A DNA stretch of 26,603 bases from Welwitschia mirabilis. Its lineage: Eukaryota; Gnetophyta; Gnetopsida; Welwitschiales. Under the pieces are notes generated by a model. The model was given only the letters and a program-made list of their open reading frames with translations, did not search any database and was not told the origin of the DNA. A program made the position numbers and the translations under genes. Below, in pieces: positions 9,810 to 20,373 of this stretch. Every line of letters starts with the position of its first letter. Position 1 is the first letter of the stretch. The stretch covers positions 280,470,698-280,497,300 of the forward strand of contig JBOZIK010000001.1 in NCBI GenBank assembly GCA_051453625.1. Direction: 5' to 3'.

Positions 9810-10388
9810 TAACCTAAGGCCATAGGTCATGACAAAAGCTAAATAACATTAAAATTAATGACATTTAAGAGATGAAATTCTGATGATGTTAAGTTATAGA
9901 TTTTATTCTTGACTAAAACATAGAATTATGGTATGTATGTAGGTTACCTAGTTTACCTAAAAATTTAATCCTTTAGGTACTTAATACTCCTTATTTAATT
10001 GATGATTGATTTAAAAAACTAATTCTTAATTAAATATTCTAGTTTTTATCTTACATTCCATACTTTAGATTCTATACAGACTTGGAAGTAATTATTGTTT
10101 TAGATATATCCAAAAGAATCCTCATACATAGATGTGAAGCTGTTTACTTAAAATATATGGCTAAAGTCTTCCATATGATTTTTAAAAAAAAATAACAAAG
10201 AAAGAAAATAAAAGAAGAAATATAATAAGAAGCTAAAATATATTTTCATGAAAAGGATACATACCATGAATACAAAATACATCCATGACACCCATTCATC
10301 TTCATAAGGAGAGTCATATATGTAGATCTTGATACATGGGGAAAATACAAATGTGTATATGAAGACCTCCATATGAAGGATTTTCTAC
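9810..10388. other. 3' interior of the gypsy element, no gene
   Basis: AT-rich sequence after the end of pol. A 74-codon minus-strand frame (10,148-10,372) is only the reverse of an A-rich and purine-rich stretch and is left out. Near 10,365 a GAAGACCTCCAT motif appears that recurs in the tandem units after 10,530. Confidence 0.35.
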
Positions 10389-10402
10389 TTTAAGGGGGAG
10401 AC
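10389..10402 (+). other. Candidate polypurine tract of the gypsy element
   Basis: TTTAAGGGGGAGACC is a strong purine run in the correct place, about 580 bases after the end of integrase and in the same orientation. A 3' LTR should start just right of it, but no sequence matching the end of the candidate 5' LTR was found up to 13,300. It could therefore be a purine run in the 3' interior instead. Confidence 0.4.
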
Positions 10403-10530
10403 CAATTATATTAGAAAAAAAAAAAAGGTAGAATAATAAAAAGGAATAAAATGAAAAAAAAAACTAAGAAAAGAGAGAAGAGAAGTGATGAAGTGAAAAA
10501 ATAAATCTTTATTTAGGAAGGAATTATTAT

Positions 10531-10651
10531 TAAAAACCTCCATTTCTAAAGAGTAGAAATACACTATATGTCAAAGACCTCTAATTTTATGGGAAAGGCA
10601 TACATTATATGACATGAAAAACTTGACTTTCATGGGAAAGGTACACATTGC

Positions 10652-10685
<34 letters not shown>

Positions 10686-10700
10686 CTATTTTAAATATGA
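10531..10700. repeat. Degenerate ~43-bp tandem units interrupted by an A run
   Basis: Units begin near 10,532 (AAAAACCTCCATTTCTAAAG), 10,573 (AAAGACCTCTAATTTTATGG), 10,617 (AAAAACTTGACTTTCATGGG) and 10,679 (AAAACCTCTATTTTAAA). The second and third share ATGGGAAAGG followed by a TACA or ACACATT part. An isolated GAAGACCTCCAT also occurs at about 10,365 and 12,571. Confidence 0.6.
10653..10682 (+). repeat. Poly(A) tract of 30 bases
   Basis: An uninterrupted run of 30 A, placed between two of the degenerate tandem units. It could be a simple slippage expansion or the tail of a retroposed sequence inserted there. No flanking duplication or transcript-like body could be defined. Confidence 0.9.
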
Positions 10701-12180
10701 ATTAATTTACCAAAAAAAGGAGGGAAAAATACCATATTTCTCTATGTATTATGAGGATGACATTATTTCTCTTCTAGGCATCACTTATGAAAACTAAATG
10801 ATTAATATGAATATGCACTAGTTGTACTAGTTCTAAAAAATTAGAAGTTTTATGAGAATTACTTTTTTCTAAGGGTGATCATATGATATATGAATATACA
10901 TGATTTTATTAAGTCATAGGTGGACATCTTCTGTACCATCACACTCCATATTCTAGTTAACCTTATAATCCTATGTAATGATCTATTTCACTAGGAAGGA
11001 AATTGGAGTGTATAACTTTACATATGCATGAAAGCATTGGGTATGCATTTGGAAAATTATTTATCCTTTGATGAAGTCTTTATTTCCTATTTATGATACA
11101 CCTATAGATGTAAAGTAGCCACATAATAAAAACACATTATAGTCAATGTATATTGTGAGATAAATAAAATCTTATCATACTAGTGTTTAAAGTATTAGTA
11201 AAACTATATTTTTAGGATGAATGATTATTTTTAGTTCATTTATGTAATTAATCATCACCTTGTTTTCTTTTTTAATATATTATTGAAATGGACCTCTTTC
11301 TTAGGTAATAAATTTGGAGATTTGGTTAATAACACCATGAGTTCTGCATTTCAATGACTTGAACTAGGTTCATAACATTAGGTATGATTTGTTATTAATT
11401 TATTTATTAGTTTTTAAATGATATGTGTAATTATAGGTTAATATATAGATAAGCTTTCTACCTAATTTACCATTCATTTCCTATTATTATTACATGGATC
11501 ACTAAGATTTTGCTATTATAAGCCCATAATAATCCCAACTTGTCACCTACACATACTTGAATAGTATCACTATTAATTTTCTTGATTCTAGTGTTACTAC
11601 ACACCTATAACTAATGCTATTCTTTTCAAAACTAATAACATATCACTTCTTATCTATCTAACTTTTACTGATATACATTAGTATACATCATTCAATGCCA
11701 ACATGTATTTTTCTAGTGTTGTTATAATCCTCTAACTTCTATTAGCACTATTTGTTTATAGATCTAGATATTTTTACATTGATCCTATTAAAATCCACAT
11801 CTGTTGTAAGTTTCTATTCATACGAGGATTTTTGTCATTTCTACAAGTGACACTATCTCATTGCTTAACGAACATATCAATAAAAGCTATTATAAAAGAT
11901 AAGTCTAGAGAAATCATTTTTAAGTAAGTATTTAATTAGTATATTGATTAGATATAATTTATATAAGTAATGCTTTTATGTTAAGAAATAGTAAGATCTA
12001 CGTATTTTTTTTCTTATGTTATATAACTTTGTATGATATTTTCTAATTTTATAACCTAATTTAAACATTTATATGATCCAAATTAAGCTTACTAATATAT
12101 TACTACTAATTAAGAATTTCTAGCTCAATGATAAGCATAAATTCAATTATTTTTATGGTACAGGGATAAGGTACATAAAA
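10701..12180. other. AT-rich DNA, no gene recognised; possibly LTR or element 3' sequence
   Basis: No protein motif in any frame. The stretch 10,900-11,180 is slightly richer in GC and contains AATAAAATC near 11,164, so an old LTR is possible. No partner copy was seen in the window. Confidence 0.3.
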
Positions 12181-12183
12181 CTT

Positions 12184-12390
12184 ATGAATTTTGAGATAGC
12201 CTTTGTAATGATTTATTGTAAAAATTTTCTAAGGACTAGAAAATGGCTATTAAAGGATGTGATTCTACTTAAAGTTTTACATTACAACCTCTTAAGCTGT
12301 AGCAAGTTAACATATTTTCAGGGCTATAAATACCATACTTTCCTAAGGGGATATGATCTTAGTCTTTCAAAGAAGTGTTTTTGTAAATAG
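12184..12390 (+). pseudogene. Small Ty1/copia fragment, pre-integrase region
   Basis: This 68-codon plus-strand frame contains KWLLKDVILLKVLHYNLLSC followed by SKLTYFQGYKYHTF. It fits the segment between protease and integrase of copia polyproteins, where L-K-D/N-V-L-x-V-x-x-L-x-x-N-L-L-S-x-S-K/Q-L is followed by a G-Y/x-K-V-x-F strand. The similarity is about 45 residues long; neither the protease before it nor the integrase after it was seen. It is on the opposite strand to the longer copia relic at 13.7-16.9 kb, so it comes from a separate insertion or a rearranged piece. Confidence 0.45.
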
Positions 12391-13669
12391 GATATTGATC
12401 ACCATTAATAATACAACCATATTTGTAAATCATTTAGTAATTCATGAGATCACTAAAATAGATTCTGGAGGAGTGGAGTGAAAAATAGGTGTTCCAAAGG
12501 CCTTCATTATCTTTATTTTTGAATGGTTGATCGATAAAGTACTTCAAAAGATAGGAGGAAGATACTAGATGGAAGACCTCCATAAAACATTAGATAGTTG
12601 GGCTAGTATAGTAATGAAGTATTTCACTATGAAATGCCGTTTTGATAAGATTAATGAGCTTATTTTTTTAATTTCTTTACTATAATAATGAAATAGTTTA
12701 GCATTAAAATCTCTTTCTTTCTCATTTGTTCACTTCTGTGTACCCTCTAAAGTTGTAAAATCCATCATGAGTATCTAATATGATTACTTTGTAAAAGGGG
12801 GAAAAATAGTTGGATATAGGACTACTAGCATGATAGGATATTTCATTTAGACTAGGAATAAAGAAGCTACTTTATGATATCACATAAGAAGATAGTGTAG
12901 ATGAAGAGTGTAGACTACCTATAGCATCAAAGCACATTGTCAACGTACAAGAGTAGGCATAATGTGGTGAAGAAAAAGAGAAATAACTAACCTAAGAAGA
13001 GGTGGCATAAGAAGGAGGGAATCTAAAACTAATTTCTACATTACTAATTACTTATTTTTTCCTTATAAATTTTAATGATAATGAATATTTATTTATTGTA
13101 AATCCTTTAGGATATGCTAGCCATAAACCCATATCTAAATAAAACTAGAATGATAATCTTGTCAAAACTATTACTAATTTATGGGGCTATGATTTCCAAA
13201 GAGGTTAATACCATGCTTGCAAGAGTAGCTCCTATAGCACTCTTGATGTAACTTATGTTTTTACCTTTACTTGATTAATAAAATTACCATTTCTCCCAAA
13301 AAGAAAAACATAATATACTTTACAAGAAAAACATGAATTCTCATATAATAATAAAAAGGATTGTTGAAATAGAAACATAGAAATATTTAAAATAGATTTT
13401 GAAAAATTATCATCTACATCAAATGAGAAAATATTAAATGATAAAATATCACATATAAGATATTATCCTTCATAAAAATCTTGAGAAATTTCAAATATAT
13501 ATGGTATTTGAAAGGACATATTTTATTCAAACATAATCAATCATGTTTCTTAATTATTATAGTTAATAGTAACTAAATAAAATGAACAACTCAAATAACA
13601 ATAATTAAGATCTAAAAGTTTATAACTTGAGTATGTCTAAATTTTTTAAATGTGAACATAAATTCATTT
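12391..13669. other. AT-rich DNA, no firm assignment; may include the LTR of the minus-strand copia relic
   Basis: A short plus-strand stretch near 12,598-12,690 reads WASIVMKYFTMKCRFDKINE, which looks protein-like but matches no family I can name. The right end, adjacent to the RNase H end of the copia relic, is where its 3' LTR should lie, but neither polypurine tract nor LTR edge could be placed. Confidence 0.3.
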
Positions 13670-13737
13670 TTTACTTTCAACATGCCCAGATACCAAGATG
13701 TTAATGAATCTTATAAAGTTAACATGTCCTAATAATA

Positions 13738-14381
13738 CAAGATGTCAACTAGTTAATTTCATATGTTAATTTATTCAAGATCAATGAAGTTCACATACAA
13801 TTCATGTATAAACTAATATTTAATAAAAATGTGCTTGGTTCTTTGATGTAAGGTGATATTTCTGATTAACATGATAAAAGTATGATTATCATCATATCTG
13901 GCTTTGTTAACTTTCACTTTCTTATGAAGTTCCATTATAATTTGATGTATCTATTTACATTTATAAAATAAGGAACTATGCATCATGCATTTTAATTTTA
14001 TTTATCATAAGGTTCTTTCTTTTTACTTTTACTTCAAGACATATAAATATGTATTTTTGTGGTTGACTTTCTTACCTATTTATCACCTTTCTTATTTATA
14101 TCAATATAATATTGAATTTTTATCTTAGATTCTTTGGTAAAAATGAGATCAAGCCTATTGGTTCCACATATGTGTCTTAAAATTTTGCTTGCATTTCTTT
14201 GATGTTTAACCATTTGATTGTGTATGAACACTGTAATTTCATTTTCAAAAACGTTTATATTAATCCTTATATTATTTAGATACATATTTCTTCTTATTAC
14301 TCATTAATTTTAAATCACATCAATAGATTTAGCATTATCTTCATGAGTTTTATTACCATGTCCCATTAGTATTGAAACAAG
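13738..14381 (-). pseudogene. Copia reverse transcriptase end and RNase H relic
   Basis: At 14,381-14,313 the frame reads LVSILMGHGNKTHEDNAKSI, the family's V-S-T-P-M segment at the end of the reverse transcriptase. At 14,285-14,076 an open 69-codon frame contains HQRNASKILRHICGTNRLDL then IFTKESKIKIQYYIDINKKG, the start of RNase H where a K/R-I-L-R-Y-L-x-G-T helix is followed by the strand carrying the first catalytic aspartate (here YIDIN). At 13,860-13,738 NITLHQRTKHIFIKY, a stop, FIHELYVNFIDL and NQ/NX-LVDIL give the end of the domain, with the H-x-R-T/S-K-H-I motif intact. RNase H removes RNA from the RNA-DNA hybrid. Confidence 0.8.
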
Positions 14382-14759
14382 TCTAATGTATGTGATTTTA
14401 CACTAATTAAATATTTATGTAGCATATCTTCTTGAAACAAGTAGAGTAGACATATTCTATTTCTACTTATAGAAAGTAATTAAATAATCCTAAGTTTAAA
14501 ATTATGAACTTTTGATTATATCTTTAATCTTCCCAATCTAGTTTCATGTTTGTCATGTTATGCTAATATACTTAATATGTAATAATAGAACTATTTTTAA
14601 ATTTTCTTAGTTTGAAGGATTTAAATATTACAAGTAATATATAACTTTTTAAAATAATAATTCCATAGAAATTTTTCCTTCTTAATTTATTAGGTCTTTA
14701 ATGCTTGTTTTAACATATATAAGAATCTTTTGAATTAACAGAATTTATTTCTTTAGTTT

Positions 14760-15120
14760 TCTTTAATAAATAAATAGGCTTGATAAAAACATACCATTTT
14801 TAATTATTCTACTCATAGAAATTTGTATTTCATGTCTAGATGAAATAGCTATAATCATCTTACACTACCTACAATAGAATAACATTGACCACATGTGTTT
14901 AGCCTCTTAACATAAAGTTTTATCATAATTAATTCCTTTTACTTGACTGTAATATTTTACTATGTATCTTGTAGGGTACTTCTTGGTGATTTCATTTTGG
15001 TTTAGTTTCCTCTGAAATACCAATTTTTAATTGATTTATTAAGCTTTTAATAGTGGATTAAGAAGCTTGCATGCATTCATCTTCTTGATTTTGATCATCT
15101 CATCTTGCATAAATTCCTTT
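14760..15120 (-). pseudogene. Copia reverse transcriptase N-terminal relic
   Basis: From 15,020 down to 14,913 a 36-codon open stretch reads VFQRKLNQNEITKKYPTRYI then VKYYSQVKGINYDKTL. This is the W-V-F-x-x-K-L ... K-A-R-L-V-A-x-G-x-x-Q-x-x-G-I-D-Y family pattern; the W codon before VF has become TTG. The following part (14,912-14,760) is recognisable only in pieces through frameshifts. The Y-V-D-D catalytic box, expected near 14,650-14,750, was not identified. Confidence 0.75.
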
Positions 15121-15712
15121 CAATGTGGATTTTAAAGGGAATTTTTTTTATTCTTAAATCCTAAAGTAAGGCTTTCTATGATTAGTTTCTCTTTTCTTTA
15201 AAACTTTATGTAATAATATTTTAACATTTATTAACCCTAATTTGATTCATAAACTATTTGGACCTCTTAGTAGTGTGCTTAAGTTTATTGAAATTAATTA
15301 TTATTAGATATAAATGACAAATTAATAATGAATGATGTAGTAAGAGGACTTAGTTGAGAAAGTTATATATCATAGAATTTTCCATCTATAATTTTGATAC
15401 CACACATTATCAATTTCTAGTATCTATGTTCTTCTTAATCCTTTAAAGGTTCTTATTAGTTATTTTTAGTTTCTTATATGTAGAATAATTTTATCATTAT
15501 TATTTGAATTTGAATTTTTAGAACAATATATATTGTAATTTTAACCTTTTTCTTTTTACTATTTCTAACTTAGTAAGCACTTTATTTAGGATTATAACTA
15601 ATTAAATAAGCAACTATTACTTTGTTTTCCATTTTCCTATAATATGTATTTTGACGAAGTACATTACATTTGCAATTAATTTGCCTTATACATTTCACAT
15701 ACATATTCTTAT

Positions 15713-16117
15713 TGGAGCAATTTGATATAAAATTTTAATATTTAAATTTTTATTAGGTAATATGTTTAGCATATATTACATTATATGTTGGATTTATGTC
15801 TATAATGTTTTTGAAATCCTAGAGTTTTTAAGGGGCATTTTCATTATGGCACTTGATGTTCTATTCTTTTATTATGCTGTAACATTTAATCAAGAAATAT
15901 ATGGTTGAGTTGTATCATTAATAATTCTATTCTTACAGAGAAATTTATGAATTTCCATATTCACATACTTAATTCCTCTCTCTATTCTTAATATTTTGAT
16001 TAATTTTTTAGTACTATTTCTGGATAAGTTTTGTATAACTAAAATGTTACCTATATTGAGGATTTATTATTTAGAAAATACATAAATATATAGTGACTAT
16101 ACTCATCAATAAAGATA
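15713..16117 (-). pseudogene. Copia integrase core relic
   Basis: At 16,116-16,015 the frame reads IFIDEYSHYIFMYFLNNKSS, the F-I/T-D-D/E-Y-S-R strand with the first catalytic aspartate. At about 15,950-15,890 a CKNRIINDTTQPYIS-like stretch corresponds to the Q-x-x-x-x-x-Y-T-P-Q segment. At 15,883-15,713 VTA, two stops, KNRTSSAIMK, KNSRISKTL, later MLNILPNKNLNIKILYQ match the region with the catalytic glutamate; the glutamate itself is one of the stop positions. Integrase inserts the element DNA into the genome. The 11-base N run lies immediately upstream. Confidence 0.8.
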
Positions 16118-16128
16118 NNNNNNNNNNN
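16118..16128. other. Assembly gap, 11 N
   Basis: Eleven undetermined bases fall inside the copia relic, just upstream of the integrase aspartate motif. Similarity to copia continues on both sides, so the gap is probably short. Confidence 0.95.
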
Positions 16129-16442
16129 CATTCTTTGATAGAAATTACTTATAGAATAGAATAATCATTTTGAACTACTATTAATAATGTAAATGTTAAG
16201 TCTTTTATTTTCATAATAGTATTGACTTATTAACTTTTATCAAATTAACATGATTTATTAAGTAGTCTTCAAAAAATTATGTGGTAAGTTGTTACATATT
16301 TTTATGTACCTCATGAAATTTTTTAAATTTGTTAAATTTTACATGTTATAGCCTTTTATGTCATTTTATAAGTTTTATGTTCTAGTTAATACTAACTAGA
16401 TGCTCTTACAAAAATAGATTTATGATATAAATAATGCTTTTA

Positions 16443-16625
16443 GATCCAATGTGAAGTCTCTGTTTTTCCATGTGCATGGAAAACGATGTCATTATCTATT
16501 ATGAAATTAGCTAAATAATCATTCTTAATTATTTCATTAATACTTATTAAGTTCATTTCAAATTGAAAAACTAATAACATATCTTTTAATATGAATTCAT
16601 CAATATTAATACCATCAAATTTAGT
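16443..16625 (-). pseudogene. Copia pre-integrase (GAG_pre-integrs) relic
   Basis: A 61-codon open stretch on the minus strand reads TKFDGINIDEFILKDMLLVF then QFEMNLISINEIIKNDYLAN and FIIDNDIVFHAHGKTETSHW. It fits the segment between protease and integrase in copia, with L-K-D-V-L-x-V-P-x-F-x-x-N-L-I-S-V-S-K-L followed by a hydrophobic strand and a T-x-x-x-I-G turn. The conserved P and S-K are replaced. It is among the longest undamaged stretches of this element and has no ATG at its start. Confidence 0.75.
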
Positions 16626-16708
16626 ACTTTTAAATTTGAATGATTTTGAATTATAATGTGATGATTTGAAACTTAGTTATGTTTTTGTGAGTAAAGTCTA
16701 TGATTTCA

Positions 16709-16920
16709 AGTCATATGGCAAGAAGCATTAGACTCAATGTATGAAAAATGATATATATCCTTAGTATTAATTGATAAAGAGAAAACACATGTACAACAAT
16801 TTTTGTTATTGCAATAGCATCAATTTTCCAATCATTATTATTATTTCCTTTCAAATTATTATTAGAGTTATTAAAAGCCTTAAAACATTTTAGTGAAGAA
16901 TGGATTATGTATTTTCCCAA
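16709..16920 (-). pseudogene. Copia gag end and protease start relic
   Basis: The frame beginning with TTG at 16,920 reads LGKYIIHSSLKCFKAFNNSN, resembling the zinc knuckle and following K-C-F/Y-x-x-F motif of one copia group, but with the cysteine before GK changed and one extra residue. In another frame at 16,741-16,709 lies YIESNASCHMT, the decayed D-S-G-A-S-x-H-M-T protease active site, with the aspartate and glycine lost. An asparagine-rich linker joins the two. This marks the gag-pol boundary. Confidence 0.65.
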
Positions 16921-19314
16921 AATTCATGGCATTTTTTATTTTTATATCTCTTAAAGTAATTAAGATTTTTGTTTCTAAAGATCTTGGATTTTTTATAATC
17001 ATGTAAGATCACATCATAAACATGTATAATAATCAAGATTTAATGAATCTAATTTACTCTCAAGATAAAAATGATAATAAAAATGCATTAATATAGTGTG
17101 ATAATACATCTATTTAGATCTATATATATAGAGATTCTCCTTATGATATGCATCTATTGAAATCACTATTAATGGAGTCTTGAATGATACCTGTTATGAG
17201 AAAGGCATTTTTACTTCATTAATAAAGACTTATAGTTACTTTTTAGGAGTTGTATTTCTCTTAACTATTCATTAATTATGTGAATTGATGTCACCTCTAT
17301 GTAACATATAATAAGAAATATTTTTAGCATAAAACCTATGATTGACAAGTAGAAAATATAAAGAATTAAATCAAATTTAAGGTTAAAGAGCCTAAAAAAA
17401 ACTTAAATTTAGGAAAACATTTAAACAAGGAATAAGAAATGTACTTTTTTTATTTTTGACCATAAGTATGAAAGAAGTTTATGGATACCAAATTTATAGT
17501 TCTTAAGATAAGAATAAGTTGAAAAAACTTGAGAAAAGTGTATGTACTTATCATAATTACATTGGTAACATAGCAGTAGTAATGTAGGAAGAACTCCATA
17601 GTTAAGTACATCTACACTTGAGTGGTAATAGAAGGGATAGTCTTTCAAGAAAATTTTTAATTAATTAGTAATCTTTCTAAACCTTCTATGGGGTTTTTTA
17701 CCCAACCTAAATACTAAGGCATCATGGCCATATGTTAAAAATTATGATTTATTTCTTTGTGATCATGTAGGTTTTGAACACTGAAAGGGTACAATTGTAA
17801 TAGTTTATATCTCATATTGCTCGAAAAAAAACTAGTTATTCTAAATTCCAAAAACCAAAAAGGATGAACTCTAATGAATTCAGGATATCTAAGATTAGCA
17901 GAGGTACTTTAAGTAAAACAATAAGAATGGACATGTAGATCTTTCTTTTCATCTTTATAACTTAACTTTTAGATGGTACATAGATGATTAGTGGAAATTT
18001 TAGTCAAATTCAAGATAACTCTTAACATCATCTCAGAGGAAGAGTTAAATTAGAGTAGATGGTACAATTAACTTATCTTTGTAGTTAAACCTACAAAAGT
18101 GTATAAAGGACACATAGAGAAAAATAATCATTTAACATCCACATTGCAAACAACCTCATTGGATTTTAGTAAATAAAGTAAAAATGAAGGTGAACATTAT
18201 ATTATTATTAATGAAATTATAATTTATTTATTATTTTATATGGAGAAGAAAATCACCATAAGATAGTACAGAAGTATAATACTATGTGTAAATTATGAAT
18301 ATATTTAAAGAAGCTTTTAACATAAAATTAGATATTAAGTTCATCTACCTATTTAATAGAATGAAAACTTTTGTATGAAGTGAGGAATAGCGTTGAAAAT
18401 CATTTAAGAGCTATGATGAATCAAGAAGATTCTTATTAGATATAAAAAACAATAGTATATTATTTTACATTTTTCGGCAGGTGTACTCAAGCAGTATCTA
18501 CCTAGGATTAATTTATTACAACATTGTCAATCTATGATAAGTTAAAATTCATGAACTATAAGAAATGAAGTTAGATCCTAATCAATTTTGACAAGTAATG
18601 TGATGCTTGTACATGGAGTAGTACTAAGGCTAGTAATGTAGTGAATGAAACACACTATCATGGCAATAATAAAAACTAAGATTAAAAGGACTATTACATA
18701 GATGGAATAAATAGGTTACTTAAAATAATGGGGACTAGAATAAATTGGCTCATATGAAGAGCTAAAAAGAAGATACAAGTAAAAGAAAGTTATAGTATAA
18801 AATATGTGATAAGACGGATTACATCAGAGTGTATGCTAGGGTGCAATGAATAACACCCTAACAAGGGTTTATCAAATATAAAAAAAGAGTTATATTAGAA
18901 ATATTAGAAGTACAAGATCATATTCGAGAGAGGGAAAAATGGCCAAAAACTATCAGAGAACAAAGGAAAACTATTAAGTGATAGTAAAAACCAATAGAAT
19001 AAAAGGCAAATTTTGAAAAATAATTAGGTATTCTAGAAACTTGCAAGGATATATTAACCAATAAGACTTAGGAGGCCACTATGTAAATATAAACATGTGC
19101 TACTTGATGATGAATTTGAAAATAAACATACCACAATATTATAAGATTCTTTAATATTAAAAAAAAGAGTAAAAGATCACATATAATAAAAACTATATTA
19201 TAGCATCATTTGCAGATAAAAAATAAAATGATAGAATAAATAATATCCCAAACAGATTACTGACTTTAATCTATAGTGGGAGAAAAACCAAAAAAATCAT
19301 CATTAAATGAGTGA
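16921..19314. other. AT-rich DNA, no gene recognised; probable gag and 5' end of the copia relic on its left side
   Basis: Gag and the 5' LTR of the minus-strand copia element should lie here, but no gag helix pattern could be read. The 75-codon minus-strand frame 17,421-17,648 has no motif. Near 17,770 TGAACACTGAAAGGGTACAA is more GC-rich than its surroundings and may be part of an LTR. Positions 18,570-19,100 read as broken lysine-rich frames on the plus strand without family match. Confidence 0.3.
18837..18860. repeat. Small inverted repeat, 7-bp perfect arms
   Basis: TAGGGTG at 18,837-18,843 and CACCCTA at 18,854-18,860 are perfect reverse complements around a 10-base AT-rich loop, followed by ACAAGGG. 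It is the most GC-rich short stretch for several hundred bases. It may be the edge of an old element; there is no T run to suggest an RNA terminator. Confidence 0.6.
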
Positions 19315-20094
19315 TGACAAAACCCTTAAATAGTTAGCTATCATTCATGTTCAAATTTTATCATTTATAAAATAGGATTCTTATTATAGTAGAATCTTGA
19401 TGTCATTCTTTTCGTAGAGATAAATTGTCATAGAAACTAAAGAGAAATAACATAAAAAATATTTCAACTTACAAATGATTAAAACCAAAAATCTAGAAGG
19501 AGATGAGAATGAACTTTGATAGAGAAGTAGACAAAAAAGATAATTCTAAAATTCTAACCTAAATCATCCAAAAAAAAATCTTCACTTCAATAATATACTA
19601 TAAATTCTTAAAATAAACCTTAAAATTTTAAGTAATTATGGCTTAAATTATGGTGACATAATCTTAATTATCACATAAGTATTGGTAAATTTCTTAGTTT
19701 CTTTGGTGCTTCATAGCCTAATGTAAATATGAAAAGTAAGAATAAAAATTCTCAAGATTCATCAAATAAGATGATTGCAATGAAGAAGTAAACTCAAGAA
19801 TCTCACTTAATAAATGAAAGTACTTAATAATGTATATAATTTCATTTTAGAATTAAAAGTATAATATTAGTTGTAATTCAAAATTAAGACTAAATACTTA
19901 CTATTTTATGAAAATGCAGGAATCATATTACATTAAAAAAATAATTCAAAGCTGCTACAGATTTATCAAATCTAGTCTCAAATTTAGTTTAATTCCAAAT
20001 GAAAAGCTTAGAAAGACATTGTAAAGAATGTTTTGCTTTAAAGATTGTTTTCCATCCCAGTTTACCAAGATTTGTTTTACAATTAGGGGTGCCT

Positions 20095-20108
20095 GGCCTT
20101 TTTATAAG
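20095..20108 (-). promoter_or_regulatory. TATA box of LTR copy A
   Basis: On the minus strand the sequence reads CTTATAAAAAGGCCAGGCAC, a strong plant TATA box followed by a GC-rich start region that stands out from its AT-rich surroundings. It lies downstream of the 13-bp repeats, as a U3 promoter should. The corresponding part is absent from copy B. Confidence 0.5.
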
Positions 20109-20304
20109 TAAAATAGAATTGAAGTGATTGGAATCTTTAGCTTTTAGTATTAGATTAAAAATTACAATTCCTTGATATGTATCATTAGGTAGAGTGATTA
20201 TCTTTCATATTATAGTTCTTGATGGAGGTTATCACACTTTTCCTTTAGATCATGATGGCTCTACCAACTAGTGCTATTGTTATGTGTTTCCAATGTTACC
20301 ATCA

Positions 20305-20373
20305 CATGTCACTGCCACATGTTGCTACCATGTATTTCCTATGTCATTGCCACATGTCACTATAGATAATAGT
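20305..20373. repeat. 13-bp units CATGTCACTGCCA in the LTR U3 region
   Basis: CATGTCACTGCCA at 20,305-20,317 is followed directly by CATGTTGCTACCA at 20,318-20,330, then TGTATTTCCTATGTCATTGCCA and CATGTCACTATAG. The same block occurs in copy B near 26,525-26,590 with its own substitutions (CATGTCATTGTCG, CATGTCACTACCA). Short direct repeats containing CATG in this position may be enhancer units of the LTR. Confidence 0.65.

Larger units (their letters stand above)
13670..16920 (-). mobile_element. Ty1/copia retrotransposon pol relic
   Basis: Read from right to left, the copia landmarks occur in canonical order: knuckle-like motif (about 16,915-16,870), protease active-site region (16,741), pre-integrase (16,625), integrase core (16,116-15,713), reverse transcriptase start (15,020), the region before RNase H (14,381) and RNase H (14,285-13,738). 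The total length of about 3.2 kb is close to a complete pol, so no large part is missing, although stops and frameshifts are dense. The LTRs could not be fixed. The order protease-integrase-reverse transcriptase is diagnostic for copia against gypsy. Confidence 0.85.

Noticed and set aside
10148-10372. 74-codon minus-strand frame rich in F and Y, membrane-like
   Set aside because: It is the reverse complement of an A-rich and AAG-rich stretch, which always translates to F, L and Y; there is no supporting motif.
16700-16760. Plus-strand string IWQEALDSMYEK resembling the start of a copia reverse transcriptase
   Set aside because: The opposite strand of the same bases carries the copia protease motif in order with the rest of the element, so the plus-strand reading is a chance shadow.
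18837-18860. Inverted repeat as a transcription terminator or a telomere-like CCCTAA site
   Set aside because: The arms are only 7 bp, there is no T run, and CCCTAA occurs once without repetition.
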